The notes under the pieces were generated by a model. The model was not told the DNA's origin and did no database searches. It was given only the letters and a program-made list of their open reading frames with translations. This document shows positions 48,130-59,259 of a stretch of DNA of 64,000 nucleotides, piece after piece; position 1 is the stretch's first letter, and the number at the start of each line of letters is the position of its first letter. The stretch covers positions 10,818,764 through 10,882,763 of the forward strand of contig CM025852.1 in the NCBI GenBank assembly GCA_003952965.2. Direction: 5' to 3'. This DNA comes from Morella rubra. Its lineage: Eukaryota > Streptophyta > Magnoliopsida > Fagales > Myricaceae. The translations under genes were made by a program, and so were the position numbers.

Positions 48130-49025
48130 AAAAATAGAAAAGCACACACCAAAATACTGTAAAAGACTTAGTAATTTTCAGAAAACATGAAACAATAAAT
48201 ACTAAACCATCTTATGATCATGAGAAATAATATAGACAAGTAGGAGCCACATGTCTCTGAGCAGTGTAAACTTCAATGATTTAGAAAATACAAACGACAC
48301 GTGTGTGAAAGACTGTAACAAAATAAGAGAAGCTTAAGACCTTAGTTTTGTGAGGTGGTCACGGCATACCAAAAAGAAACCACTAGTAAAGGAGAACCAT
48401 GACACAACAGGCGAAAGTCAAACCCAATGCCACTAGGACCTAAAGATGCAACTTTGTTGCAATAATTTTTACTCCCCTGAGTATGAAACATCAATACATA
48501 AGAATTCAAACTTTCTTTGTTCTTTTCTTGACTTGCGGTTCTTTTGCTTTTCTGAGCTTTTCTTTTCTTTTTGTTTCTTTTGACTTTTTCTATTGGAGGT
48601 TCAACTAGTTAGAGGTCAATTTAACCAGATATGCATGGTTCCTTCACTTGTGATTGCCAACACACAATCTCACACATGCGGTCAAGCATCATCCAATAAG
48701 TTCAGTGTGCATTGTGATAGATATAGTCAAGTAAATATTTTAAAAATCATACCAATTAGGACCAACCAGAGACGAGAAGCACAATTGACAAGAACATTAT
48801 TTATCAGACACAAGATGAAGGAGTATTGAAAGTTTCATGCACAAAAATGACTATATGTCCAATAAGTACAAAAGATAGTACCAATCAGTTAAACCAACCA
48901 ACGAGCGACACAATCTTTGTTTTTTTTTTATATATAAATATATAATAAATAAAGACACAAACACTAAGAAGCAGAAGACAATAAAAACAAAAAAAACAAA
49001 GAACAAGGTAGCAAAAAAAATAAAA
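48130..49025. other. Spacer between copia pol and the palindrome array
   Basis: No ORF is supported. Minus-strand sequence is T-rich near 49000. The segment is in the position of the non-coding gap often found between pol and the env-like ORF in SIRE elements. Confidence 0.4.
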
Positions 49026-49030
49026 TAAAA

Positions 49031-51511
49031 TTATGATGTAAAATGATGCAAATCAAGGGACAACACAAACACCAATAGCTTTCCTGAGAAACTCAAACCT
49101 GAGTCCATCCAATGGTTTGGTGAAGATATCTGCCAATTGATTTTCGGTAGAAATGTGTCTAAGGAAATAGTCCGAGATTCCACAAGATCACGAATGAAAG
49201 TGATGACGAATGTCGATATGCTTGGTTCGAGAGTGCTGAACAGGATTCTTAGATATGTTTGTTGCACTAGTGTTGTCACAGAACACTGTCATGCAATCTT
49301 GTTCTATACCATAGTCCTTAAGCATCTATTTCATCCAAATCAATTGAGTACAACAACTACCTGTGGTAATATATTCAGCTTCGGTAGTAGATAAGGAAAT
49401 TGAGTTTTGTTTCTTACTCATCCAAGCGACTAGATAGGTTCCTATGTAAAAACATCCACCAGAGGTGCTTTTTCTATCATCAGCGTTACCAGCCCAGTCA
49501 GCATCAGAATAACCAGCTAAGTCTATATTAGTGTCCCTAGAATACCTGATTCCATAATCTACAGTACTATTAACATATCGAATGATACGTTTGACAGCAC
49601 TCAAGTGGGATTCTTTAGGATTAGCCTGAAATCTAGCACAAACTCCACACTAAAAGAAATATCAGGACGACTAGCAGTTAAATAGAGAAGACTATCTATC
49701 ATGCTTCTATAGAGAGTTTGATCAACGCTTTTCTCAGAAGAATCTGATGCTATCTTCACACTTGTGCTCATGAGAGTCCGGGTATGTTTCTTGCTATCCA
49801 ATCCAAAACACTTGATGAGATTCTTGGCATACTTTGATTGGGTTATAAATAACCCATCACTAAGTTGTTTAACCTGCAAACCAAGAAAGTAAGTTAGTTC
49901 ACCGACCATATTCATTTCAAATTCACTTTGCATAGCTTCAGCAAATTTATGGGCAAGAATATCAACAGTAGCACCGAAGACTATGTCATCAATATAGATT
50001 TGAGCTACAGTGATATTTGTGTCAATGTTCTTGACAAACAGTGTTCGGTCAACTCCTCCTCTCGAGAAATCATGATCTAGAAGATAAGTCGTCAACCGAT
50101 CATACCAAGCTCAAGGTGCTTGTTTAAGGCCATAAAGAGCTTTCTTCAAGCGATACACTTTGGATCGACAACCCCTTGGGTTGTTCAACATATGCCTCTT
50201 CTTAAAGAACACCATTCAAGAAGGCACTCTTGACATCCATCTGATATAACTTAAAATTCATGAAGCAAGAGATAGCAAGTAAAATATGTATTGACTCTAA
50301 TCGAGCAACTGGAGCAAATGTTTCATCGAAATCAATACCTTCCACTTGTGTATATCCTTGAGCAACTAACCTTGCCTTGTTGCGAGTAATGGTACCATTC
50401 TCATCTGTCTTGTTTTTGAAAATCCACTTGGTACCAATAACATTTGTATATGTAGGTCTAGGAACTAAATACCACACATCATTTCGAACAAATTGATTTA
50501 ATTCCTCATGCATAGCATTAGTCCAAAACTCATCTTGAAGAGCTTCTTTAACTTTCTTAGGTTCAATTTGAGAAACATAGCTAGTGTAAGTCAAATTACT
50601 TAACACTTTTCTTCTCAATCTCATTCCCTCATTGAGATCACCAATTATGTTTTCTTTAAGGTGATTTAACTTAATCCTAGAAGATGGTTCCTTGCTAGTG
50701 TGAACTTCAGAATCAGAGACTACATCTGTGTCTCCTGTAGAATCACATGCATTTTCAACAGATGTATGTTCTTTATTATTGTTATCTTTAGACTCAACTG
50801 AAGCATCATCCACTACAACATTAATGGACTCCATAATAGTAAAAGTACGAGTATTATACACACGAAAGGCTCTAATATTTGAAGAGTAACCTAAGAAAAT
50901 TCCTTTGTCACTCTTAGTATCAAATTTAGCAGTGTTTTCTCTATCCCGAAGAATATAACAAGTACTGCCAAAAACTTTGAAATATTTAATTGTAGGTTTC
51001 TTACCTTTCCACAATTCATATGGAGTCTTGTTCATACCTGGTCTGAGGTAGACACGATTGATAATGTGACAAGCAGTGTTGATTGCTTCACCCCAAAAAT
51101 GAAGAGCCACTTGTTGTGAATCATCGCTCGAGACATTTCCTGAAGGACACGATTTTTCGTTCTACAACTCCATTTTGTTGAGGTGTGATTGGAGCAGAAA
51201 AATCTTGATGTATACCTGCATTTGCACAAAAATAAGAAGGTTAGAATTTTCAAATTCTTTACCATGATCACTCCTATTCTAATAATGAATTACCTTTTTT
51301 CATTCATTAGTCTTTTAAATAAGATTTCAGCTCGTTCAAAAGCATCAGACTTCTCTCTTAGAAGATCCACCCAAGTGAATCTTGAGAAGTCATCCACCAC
51401 CACCATGATGTACTTTCTTGCCACCTAGACTTTCAGTTCTAGATGGTCCCATGAGATCCATATGTAATAATTCCAGAGGTCTCTTAGTCATAACATCACT
51501 AGTTCTTTTAT
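49031..51511 (-). pseudogene. Copia pol: integrase, reverse transcriptase, RNase H (pseudogene)
   Basis: Pol would cut and integrate the cDNA and copy the RNA. The integrase core has LHMDLMGP (first catalytic Asp); the segment encoding DHGKEFE (second) and VVERKNR (Glu) follows in other frames. A continuous frame (51110-50202) covers the integrase C-terminus ([27 protein letters not shown]) and the RT start ([41 protein letters not shown]). A TGA near 50115 precedes AWYDR. The RT catalytic motif is YIDDIVFG, then GELTYFLGLQ. RNase H shows DADWAGNADDRKSTSG, AWMSKKQ and LSTTEAEY. At least four stops or frameshifts break it. Confidence 0.88.
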
Positions 51512-52212
51512 GAATTGATTTTATTTGTTTACCAAGTTGACACGGTCCACACACTCGATTTTTAATATTATCTAGTTTGGGCAATCCTATAACTAGTTCT
51601 TTCCTAGAGATTTTAGACAAATCTCTATAATTCATATGTTCGAGTCTTTGATGCCATAAATTAGATTCATCAATGTTGGCACTACTACACTTTCAATTCA
51701 GTATGTGGACTAATACCATAGCAGTTATCAGACGTGCGAGTACCTTGCACAACACATTCACCATCAGAATCAAATACAGAGCAAGAATTCTTACCAAAGC
51801 GGACTTCAAATCCAAAATCACAAATTTGACTAATACTCAGCAAATTTGCCTTCAATCAGCAACAAACAAAACATTTTTGAAAGAAGGCATACCTTCAACT
51901 TCAACTGTACCTTTTCCAAGTATTGGTGCTTTACCACCATCACCAAATGTCACAGATCCAGCCTTGTGATCTTTAAGTGTGTGAACAAGGATTTGTCACC
52001 ACACATACTGGAACAGGCACTATCCAAATACCACAAGACATCGAGATTTAAAAGCTACAAACGAATTAAAACAATTTACCTCATCTTTCCTGATCCAAAC
52101 TTTTTCTTGAACATGTGATTGTTTTGAAAATTGCTAAAATTTTTTGTTTAATAACATTGTTTGCTCAGTTAAAATTTTAACTTGATAAGTAAATTCTCAT
52201 GACTGTCATTAG
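51511..52212 (-). repeat. Protease/pre-integrase module, copy A
   Basis: A copy of a roughly 705-bp unit coding the aspartic protease end (YLDSAC, then KANLLSISQ) and the HHCC zinc-binding pre-integrase (HQRLEHMNYRDLS, CGPCQLGK). Single-base indels disrupt it. This copy is joined in frame order to the integrase core. A further 180 bp (52213 to about 52390), carrying a zinc knuckle, is shared with copy C. Confidence 0.92.
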
Positions 52213-52421
52213 ACAAAGATTGATTCAAAGGTTTCTCTTGTCTGTGCAATTTAAAACATCTTGGTCTAATGTGACCAACTTTTCCACAAAAATGACATGT
52301 AGGAACAAATTTTTGTGGTGTGTAATTCCTAGCATTTTTCTTTTGTGACTAGAATCAGTAATTTAGAAAGAGGTTGTTTACTTCACCTGTACCTTTTCAA
52401 GTATTCCGTGCTTACCTTTTA

Positions 52422-53129
52422 TGAACTGATTTTATTTGTTTACCAAGTTGACACGGTCCACACACTCGATTTTTAACATTATCTAGTTTGGGCAATCCTA
52501 TAACTAGTTCTTTCCTAGAGATTTTAGACAAATCTCTATAATTCATATGTTCGAGTCTTTGATGCCATAAATTAGATTCATCAATGTTGGCACTACTACA
52601 CTTCAATTCAGTATGTGGACTAATACCATAGCAGTTATAGACGTGCGAGTACCTTGCACAACACATTCACCATAAGAATCAAATACAGAGCAAGAATTCT
52701 TACCAAAGCGGACTTCAAATCCAAAATCACAAATTTGACTAATACTCAGCAAATTTGCCTTCAATCCAGCAACAAAAAAACATTTTTGAAAGAAGGCATA
52801 CCTTCAACTTCAACTGTACCTTTTCAAGTATTGGTGCTTTACCACCATCACCAAATGTCACAGATCCAGCCTTGTGATCTTTAAGTGTGTGAACAAGGAT
52901 TTGTCACCTCACATATGCCTGGAACAGGCACTATCCAAATACCACAACGACAAACATCGAGATTTAAAAGCTACAACCGAATTAAAACAATTTACCTCAT
53001 CTTTCTTGATCCAAACTTTTTCTTTGAACATGTGATTGTTTTGAAAATTGATGAAATTTTTTGTTTAATAACATTGTTTGCTCAGTTAAAACTTTAACTT
53101 GATAATCTAAATTCTCATGACTGTCATTA
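52422..53129 (-). repeat. Protease/pre-integrase module, copy B
   Basis: Nearly identical to copies A and C, with different single-base indels. It lacks the 180-bp knuckle-coding tail and abuts copy C directly. Confidence 0.92.
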
Positions 53130-53836
53130 TGAACTGATTTTATTTGTTTACCAAGTTGACACGGTCCACACACTCGATTTTTAACATTATCTAGTTTGGG
53201 CAATCCTATAACTAGTTCTTTCCTAGAGATTTTAGACAAATCTCTATAATTCATATGTTCGAGTCTTTGATGCCATAAATTAGATTCATCAATGTTGGCA
53301 CTACTACACTTCAATTCAGTATGTGGACTAATACCATAGCAGTTATCAGACGTGCGAGTACCTTGCACAACACATTCACCATCAGAATCAAATACAGAGC
53401 AAGAATTCTTACCAAAGCGGACTTCAAATCCAGAATCACAAATTTGACTAATACTCAGCAAATTTGCCTTCAATCAGCAACAAACAAAACATTTTTGAAA
53501 GGAGGCATACCTTCAACTTCAACTGTACCTTTTCCAAGTATTGGTGCTTTACCACCATCACCAAATGTCACAGATCCAGCCTTGTGATCTTTAAGTGTGT
53601 GAACAAGGATTTGTCACCACACATATGCCTGGAACAGGCACTATCCAAATACCACAACGACAAACATCGAGATTTAAAAGCTACAACGAATTAAAACAAT
53701 TTACCTCATCTTTCTTGATCCAAACTTTTTCTTGAACATGTGATTGTTTTGAAAATTGCTGAAATTTTTTATTCAATAACATTGTTTGCTCAGTTAAAAT
53801 TTTAACTTGATAAGCTAAATTCTCATGACTGCCATT
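53130..53836 (-). repeat. Protease/pre-integrase module, copy C
   Basis: The copy adjoining gag, in the position expected for a single-copy element. A continuous frame at 53473-52997 runs from KANLLSISQICD through the HHCC motif. In this copy, as in the others, the protease active-site triad reads Asp-Ser-Ala where Asp-Ser/Thr-Gly is usual. Confidence 0.92.
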
Positions 53837-55523
53837 AGACGAAGATTGATTCAAAGGTTTCTCTTGTCTGTGCAATTTAAAACATCTTGGTCTAATGTGA
53901 CCAATTTTTTCACAAAAATGACATGTAGGAACAAATTTTTGTGGTGTGTAATTCCTAGCATTTTTCTTTTGTGACCTAGAATCAGTAAATTTAGAAAAGG
54001 TTGTTTACCTTTGCTTACCTGTGGAGCTGGTCTATTCACTTTGGAATTTTTCCAAGTATAGATGCTGGAACAAATGTCATCTTTGAAGTTGAAGCACCCT
54101 GAGACTCAGTGTAGCCAAGACCTTTCTTATTTCCAGATGGAAGTCCAAGACTTAATATGTGATCAAGCTTCTTTGTTCCACTGGAAAATTGTTGAAGTTG
54201 TGTATTGGACTTGTCGAGAGCACACTTCAGTATTTTTACTTTAGCCTCAAGTTCCACATTTCTTGCACTGACTTCTTCAAACTTACTCATAAGTTCATCT
54301 TTTTCACTTTGCACTTCATGCATTTTCTTGAGAAAAGATTTGTTCGTCTTTTGAAGCTTCAGACTTTCCTCAAACAATTTATTATAAGCTTCTTGAAGAC
54401 TTTCTTCAATATTGCCATCAACGTCTGAATCTTCAAATTCATCATCAATTTCCTGCAAAACAAAACCATCAGTACTAGTTGCAAAAGCCATGAAATTTAC
54501 TTGTTCATCTTCAGAAGAATTCTCATCATCACTACTGCTTTTTGACTCATCATCACTCAATGAAGCATTCATAGCTTTTCCTTTTGACTTGAGGTATGTT
54601 GGACATTCTGACCTGACATGACCAAAACCTTGACATTCAAAGCACTTTAGTTTTTTACTCTTGGAATCATTCGACATGTGTTTGTCCTTTTTGTCCCTTA
54701 TGAATCCACTTGAGCTACCCTGATTCTTTTCAGAATTTCTGTTGAACGATCGCTGACCAGTTCTTGGTTTCAAGAATTTCTTGAATTGTTTGACAAACAT
54801 AGCCAATTGTGCATCATCAAGAACTTCTTCATCTGAATCAACAGAGATCTCTTCTTTGACTGATCTCAAGCAATGGACTTGTTCTTCTTAGGTTGAGGCA
54901 ATGATACTTCATAAGTCTGCAAAGAACCTACCAATTCTTCAATCTTTACAGTGTCGAGATCCTTACTTTCCTCAATTGCAGTGACTTTGGATCTGAATCT
55001 TTCAGGTAGAGATCTCATTACTTTCTTGACTACTCGATATTCAGGAATCTTTTCTCCCAGATTATAGTTTGAATTAACTATATCATTCAGCTTAGCATAG
55101 AATTCATCAAATGTTTCGTCTTCTTTCATTCGAATCTCTTCAAACTTTGTGGTCAACATTTGAAGTTTTGAATTCTTTATTGTCTTGGTCCCCTCATGAG
55201 TAGTTTCCAGAATATCCCAGGCTGCCTTAGACGTTTCACACATAGATATACGTTTAAATTCATCAGCAGACACAGCCATAAAAATAGAATGTAAACCTTT
55301 ACTATTCCAATTACAATCATTGATTTCATTGATAGTCCAGGTACTAATATCTTTAGGTGTTTTAACACCTCAACCTCAGATATGGGTGAAGACCACCCTT
55401 TAACACAAGCTCTCCAGACACGTTCATCAAGGGATTTTAGAAAGGCTCTCATGCGAACTTTCCAGTAGCATAATTGCTTCCATCAAAATATGGAGGCACG
55501 GACAATGACTGACTTTTGTCCAT
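53837..55523 (-). pseudogene. Copia gag with two zinc knuckles (pseudogene)
   Basis: The nucleocapsid/capsid precursor. ATG 55523 begins SLSVPPYFDGSNYAT. A one-base loss near 55468 breaks the frame just before RMRAFLKSLDERVW and GWSSP. A further shift near 55370 leads to the main capsid frame (55279-54866), with ISMCETSKAAWDILE, KLQMLTTKFEEIRM and VMRSLPERFRSKV. After another break, 54869-54036 carries knuckle 1 (CFECQGFGHVRSEC), an acidic stretch and a coiled coil (about 54400-54200). Knuckle 2 (CHFCEKIGHIRPRC) lies near 53930-53890. Two knuckles and the coiled coil are as expected for SIRE-type gag. Confidence 0.85.
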
Positions 55524-55552
55524 CTAGACTAAGGGTCAAGGACCGAAATTAA

Positions 55553-55564
55553 GCTCTGATACCA
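55553..55564 (-). other. Primer-binding site (initiator tRNA-Met)
   Basis: TGGTATCAGAGC on the minus strand, the standard 12-base complement to plant initiator tRNA-Met. It lies two bases inside the LTR edge. Confidence 0.93.
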
Positions 55565-55566
55565 AT

Positions 55567-56559
55567 TGAAAAACCTAGTTTAGACCCTAACTTCACCTAG
55601 AGGGGGGGTGAATAGGTGAAATCTGTAAATTAACGAATCAATATCAATTTTAAAACAAGTTCTAAAATTGATCAGTCTAGATATATCAATCAACCAACAC
55701 AATCATCAAATCAATAAATAAACTTGTAAAGAAATTAATCAAACGCATAAAGAGACAAGAGATTTGATGACGAAGTGGAAAACCTTTGAAAAACCATTCA
55801 AAGGAAAAACCACTCCGGGCTAGCAGCCACTTGAAATCCACTAAGAAGAAATCCTTATAACAGTGATTCAGACATGGGAAACCCCAGTTGCTTGACTCTG
55901 ACAGCCCTGATGTAATAATCCAAGCACCCCTGCTCAGATCTGCTCCAAGCAGCAATCACCTCAACCCTTGAGGTTCTTCTTAATGATCTTCACGAACACC
56001 CTTGTTCTTCAACTCACCTTCAACACTATGAAGGGACAAAGTAGTATATAGGAAGAGTAGAGAGAAATTCAATATCTTGAAGCACTAATTTTCTAGGGTT
56101 TTTCTCTCAAGGAAGGGGGCAGCAAAAACTCTCAAAGGAAGCCTATATATCACGTTCTAGTCAGCCTCTCACGAACCCTAGTAGGGTTTCAAAAATCATC
56201 CACAAGGAAATCCCAAAAATCTAGCAATTTTTGAAATTCGCGGAAGTCGCTCGAGCGTAGGTCGAGCGCTCGTCGAACGTGATGTCTCTGTATGAAAAAT
56301 TCTTAAAACGCTCGAGCGCCTATCGAGCGTTAGTCGAACGTGATGTCTTTGTATGAATTTTCAAGGACGCTGAGAGCGTTAGTTGAACGTGACGTCTCTG
56401 TATGAATATTTTCAAGGACGCTCGAGCGCTTGTTGAACGCTGGTTGAACGTGAAGAAGACTTTGGATAGACCATTGATTCTAACTCTTGAACAAATGTGT
56501 GTACCAAAAATACAACTTGATAAAGACATATTTTGATGCGAAATGATGCCAAAACAACA
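55567..56559 (-). repeat. Copia 5' LTR, about 1 kb
   Basis: The left edge is fixed by the primer-binding site (TG at 55567-55568). The right edge is the likely CAACA at 56555-56559, which gives an LTR starting TGTTG on the coding strand. TATA-like sequences on the minus strand lie near 56150 and 56045. The palindrome array (56248-56428) is upstream of them, in what would be U3. A degraded relative is at 15.13-16.0 kb. The right edge is an inference, since no 3' LTR is available for comparison. Confidence 0.75.
56248..56428. repeat. 60-bp-spaced palindrome array, LTR side
   Basis: CGCTCGAGCG occurs at 56248, 56309 and 56419, with a degenerate copy near 56368. Each is followed by a GTCGAACGTGA-like motif and TGTCTCTGTATGAA. 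Confidence 0.85.
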
Positions 56560-56975
56560 AAAACCGAACAATATGTTGGCAGAAGCATTGGCTGCACAAT
56601 TAGCATCGACACTAGCTGCTGAACTGAAGCTTGCAGTTGCTGTTTTGGAGGGAGACTCGTGCCTGGTTATTGCTGCTCCGAAGAAGGAAGAACAAGATGT
56701 GGATTGGATAATCTGTAATACTATCTCCAAATCTATTTATTTATTATCCTCTATCTCTACTTCGACTGCTAGAAAGATCACCAGACTTGAAAATTCAAAG
56801 GCGTATTATTTGACGCAATGGGCTGTGACCACTGGTTTTAGTGATCACGGTCATAAGTCATTCAGGTCCTTGTTGATACTATATGGACCTATGGAGGCTT
56901 TGATCCTCCTTAAACTGTGTTCATTATTCTTTCTCTTATTACTAATATAAACGTATTTTCGAGGAAAAAAAACAA
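56560..56975 (+). mobile_element. LINE 3' fragment (RNase H-like end and 3' UTR)
   Basis: On the plus strand the frame from 56570 reads AEALAAQLAS and VLEGDSCLVIAA, the LEGDS block of the RVT_3 RNase H at the end of plant L1 ORF2. It continues to a LTQWAV motif that parallels the AQWA ending of the LINE at 34.8 kb. A T-rich 3' UTR and a short A run (about 56963-56972) follow. It begins right at the copia LTR edge, so the retroelement may have inserted into a LINE. Confidence 0.65.
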
Positions 56976-57293
56976 AGGTTCAACCGTATATGGCATCCAT
57001 ATTTGGGAACGTGCAAGTGCGATACAACTCATTGTCCACCGTGTAGACTCCCTATCCACAACTATACTTTTCTTTAAACACATGGGACACGCCATAGGAT
57101 ATGCTTTGCGTCAGTGAGGGACCCACTAATCACTGTGGAATGTTCAGTGCATTCCCATCAAACTAACCAAGTTCAAATGGCTCACTCTGCTCACCTTTTG
57201 TGTCAAACGACATTATTGACAGAAACAGAGTTCAAATGAAGGTTCCTTCCCTTGCAATCTCCAGAGATTATCTTCTGATTATCTTAGACAACC

Positions 57294-58211
57294 ATGTCAT
57301 ATAAAATCGGCCGAACAATCTATTTCATGAGCTCGGATATGGCAGGGTCTTCCAGCTCTGTTAGGGATCATCGAAGTGGATGGGAGTCCCCTTCTAAAGG
57401 TGGCTTGGTTGAACCTCCAGCATGCCTCTGCGGTGCACAGGCAACCATCCGAACGTCTCTGACGAAAAGGAACCCGGGACGACACTTCTATGGTTGTCCA
57501 TTTTTCGGAGGAACACCGGTAAGCACGTTGGAGATGAAGGCTGCTGGTTTTGTTATTTGAGCTTATGTTGAATCTGTTTCGATTAATCAAGGGTAACAGT
57601 GAATGTGTGTGTCTTGAGGCACTCCCTTTTGATGGCTTATTACCTAAATGTCACGTTTTTATCTACTTGTGAGCTTCTTTTAGCCGTTTGTGAGTCTTGA
57701 GGAGTTCCAACTTTAGTTTCGTTATTACGATTTGAAATCATTTTTACCCACTTCTAACTTATTCAATTGTATTCGTTTGTTGAGTTTTGAGGCACTTCCT
57801 TATGGCATTGTTACGAAACGATGTTGGTAACATCTGCTAGACACTTGTGTCATTCGTTTATGTGCCTATGGAAGATACACAAAAGATATATTTGTGTTGT
57901 TGGATAATTTGCAATGGGCATTTGACTTAGGTATTACCCGCTTTATATTTGATGTTCAAGTGGTTGTTTAATTGCAGAGGAGAAGGTGTTGTGATTTCTT
58001 CCAATGGGTTGACACCCGATCTAATCAAATGAACGATATTGTTGTGCCATCCTTAATTCGGAAGATGAAAAGAATGGAGCGCAAATACAGGGCAAAGATG
58101 AAGTCACTAATATACATGCGGGCTTTTTTGTGGATTTTTTTTTTCGTTGTTGTTTGGTGCTTCGTGTGCTGGTGTAGGATGGCGGGAAGCCTTCCTCTTC
58201 TCCCGCCTTAG
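57294..58211 (+). CDS. GRF zinc-finger protein with C-terminal membrane anchor, 2 exons, 152 aa
   Basis: Coding exons are 57294-57518 and 57978-58211, joined in phase 0 across a 459-bp GT-AG intron. The GRF-type zinc finger has C44 and C46 (CLCG), then RTSLTKRNPGRHFYGC with C68, then C79/C80 in RCCDFFQWVD. The intron splits the finger in the usual plant position. GRF fingers bind single-stranded nucleic acid in several DNA-repair proteins; the role of small plant members is unknown. A charged helix (about 102-118, KMKRMERKYRAKMKS) precedes a single hydrophobic segment at 124-141, so the protein is probably tail-anchored. The ATG at 57294 has an ACCATG context; ATG 57339 (137 aa) is an alternative. 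The frame looks intact. Similar genes often lie among transposons, so it may be mobile-element cargo. Confidence 0.83.
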
Positions 58212-59251
58212 GTCGAAAAAAGGTTATTGACTTGTTCTGGGTATTAAATTACTTGAACAAACCTCTTCCGGTCTCGTACTTTGACTGTTTTGATATTCAT
58301 GATTTATATTCCTAATCTGTATTTAGAACATGTCAATACTGATCAATTTCTATCTAAGGTTTGTTATGAAAGGTATTTTAGTAGAGTAAATAAAGTGTAT
58401 AGCTAACGTTTCTTAAGCTGACACGTGAACAATATTAGATTATAAGAAGAAGCTACAGTGGGCATTTAATGTTTCGTGTTTATTTTATCTTAGCAATGTT
58501 TCGTGTATCTTGATTGTGAAGGGAGACACCGTAAATGAATTTTTCCAAGTGCACGTGTCAAATACATCCAACAATATCAGAATATTGATTGAAATATTTT
58601 GATTGCACCCAAATCAACCAAATGGTATCTTATTGAAGTTGTTTATAAAAAGAAAAAAAAAATAGGTCATTGCACTTTATATAGCTAAAGACAAAATACA
58701 CTACATAGTTCGAAATAGTTTTCCATTTGCATGATGCGATGAAATTTTGTAGTAAAATAATATTTAAATTGGGTGAGAAGAATGAGAAGTCAAAATGTGA
58801 CTATTTTGCGTAATGGATGTTCGAATTTGGGTTGGTTGTTTGTAAAATTGTGCTATCGGCCATATGAATTTCTTAGTGTCAAAAAGTGACTTTGAAAATT
58901 GTTTAACAACTAAAAGTTGGCATGGCGACTACAGTCACACGGAATGGATACCTTAAATACTGTCCTCGAGATAGGAACATAATAGCCAAATAAGGGTTAC
59001 TTTCTTATTTGTAGCACGAAGCCAAATGAGGGTTACATTCGACCATTTGTGGTAGTTTCCCTTGCGCTATATTTTCCTCCTCACAATGTATCTTCTGACA
59101 ACCCTACGCAGAGATATAAATAGATGTTGACTCATGTTATGTGAAAAAAGGGGCAAAAAATAATAATGTAAAAAACAAAAGTGGACACGTGATCATGAAA
59201 ATTTAGAAGGATACTCATGAAAAGCCATAATTAATAATTTTGCATCAACTA
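58212..59251. other. Spacer after the GRF gene
   Basis: AT-rich. No gene or defined repeat seen. It probably contains the GRF gene's 3' UTR. Confidence 0.4.
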
Positions 59252-59259
59252 CCTATAGG

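Larger units (their letters stand above)
45041..56559 (-). mobile_element. Ty1/copia retroelement, SIRE/Maximus-like, composite and degenerate
   Basis: On the minus strand the order is LTR (56559-55567), tRNA-iMet primer-binding site (55564-55553), gag with two zinc knuckles (55523 to about 53850), protease/pre-integrase (three copies), integrase, reverse transcriptase, RNase H (to about 49031), a spacer, an env-position ORF (46946-45399) and polypurine-like tracts (about 45400 and 45340). A long LTR, a second knuckle of the CHFC-GHIRPRC type and an extra ORF after pol fit the SIRE/Maximus lineage. Frameshifts and stops occur in every domain. No 3' LTR matching the right LTR was found, so the left end (about 45040) is approximate. 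Part of 45.3-48.9 kb could instead belong to a second, nested element. Confidence 0.8.

Noticed and set aside
56543..56950. 135-aa plus-strand frame as an independent host gene
   Set aside because: Its AEALAAQ/LEGDS pattern is the LINE RNase H C-terminus, followed by a LINE-like 3' UTR.
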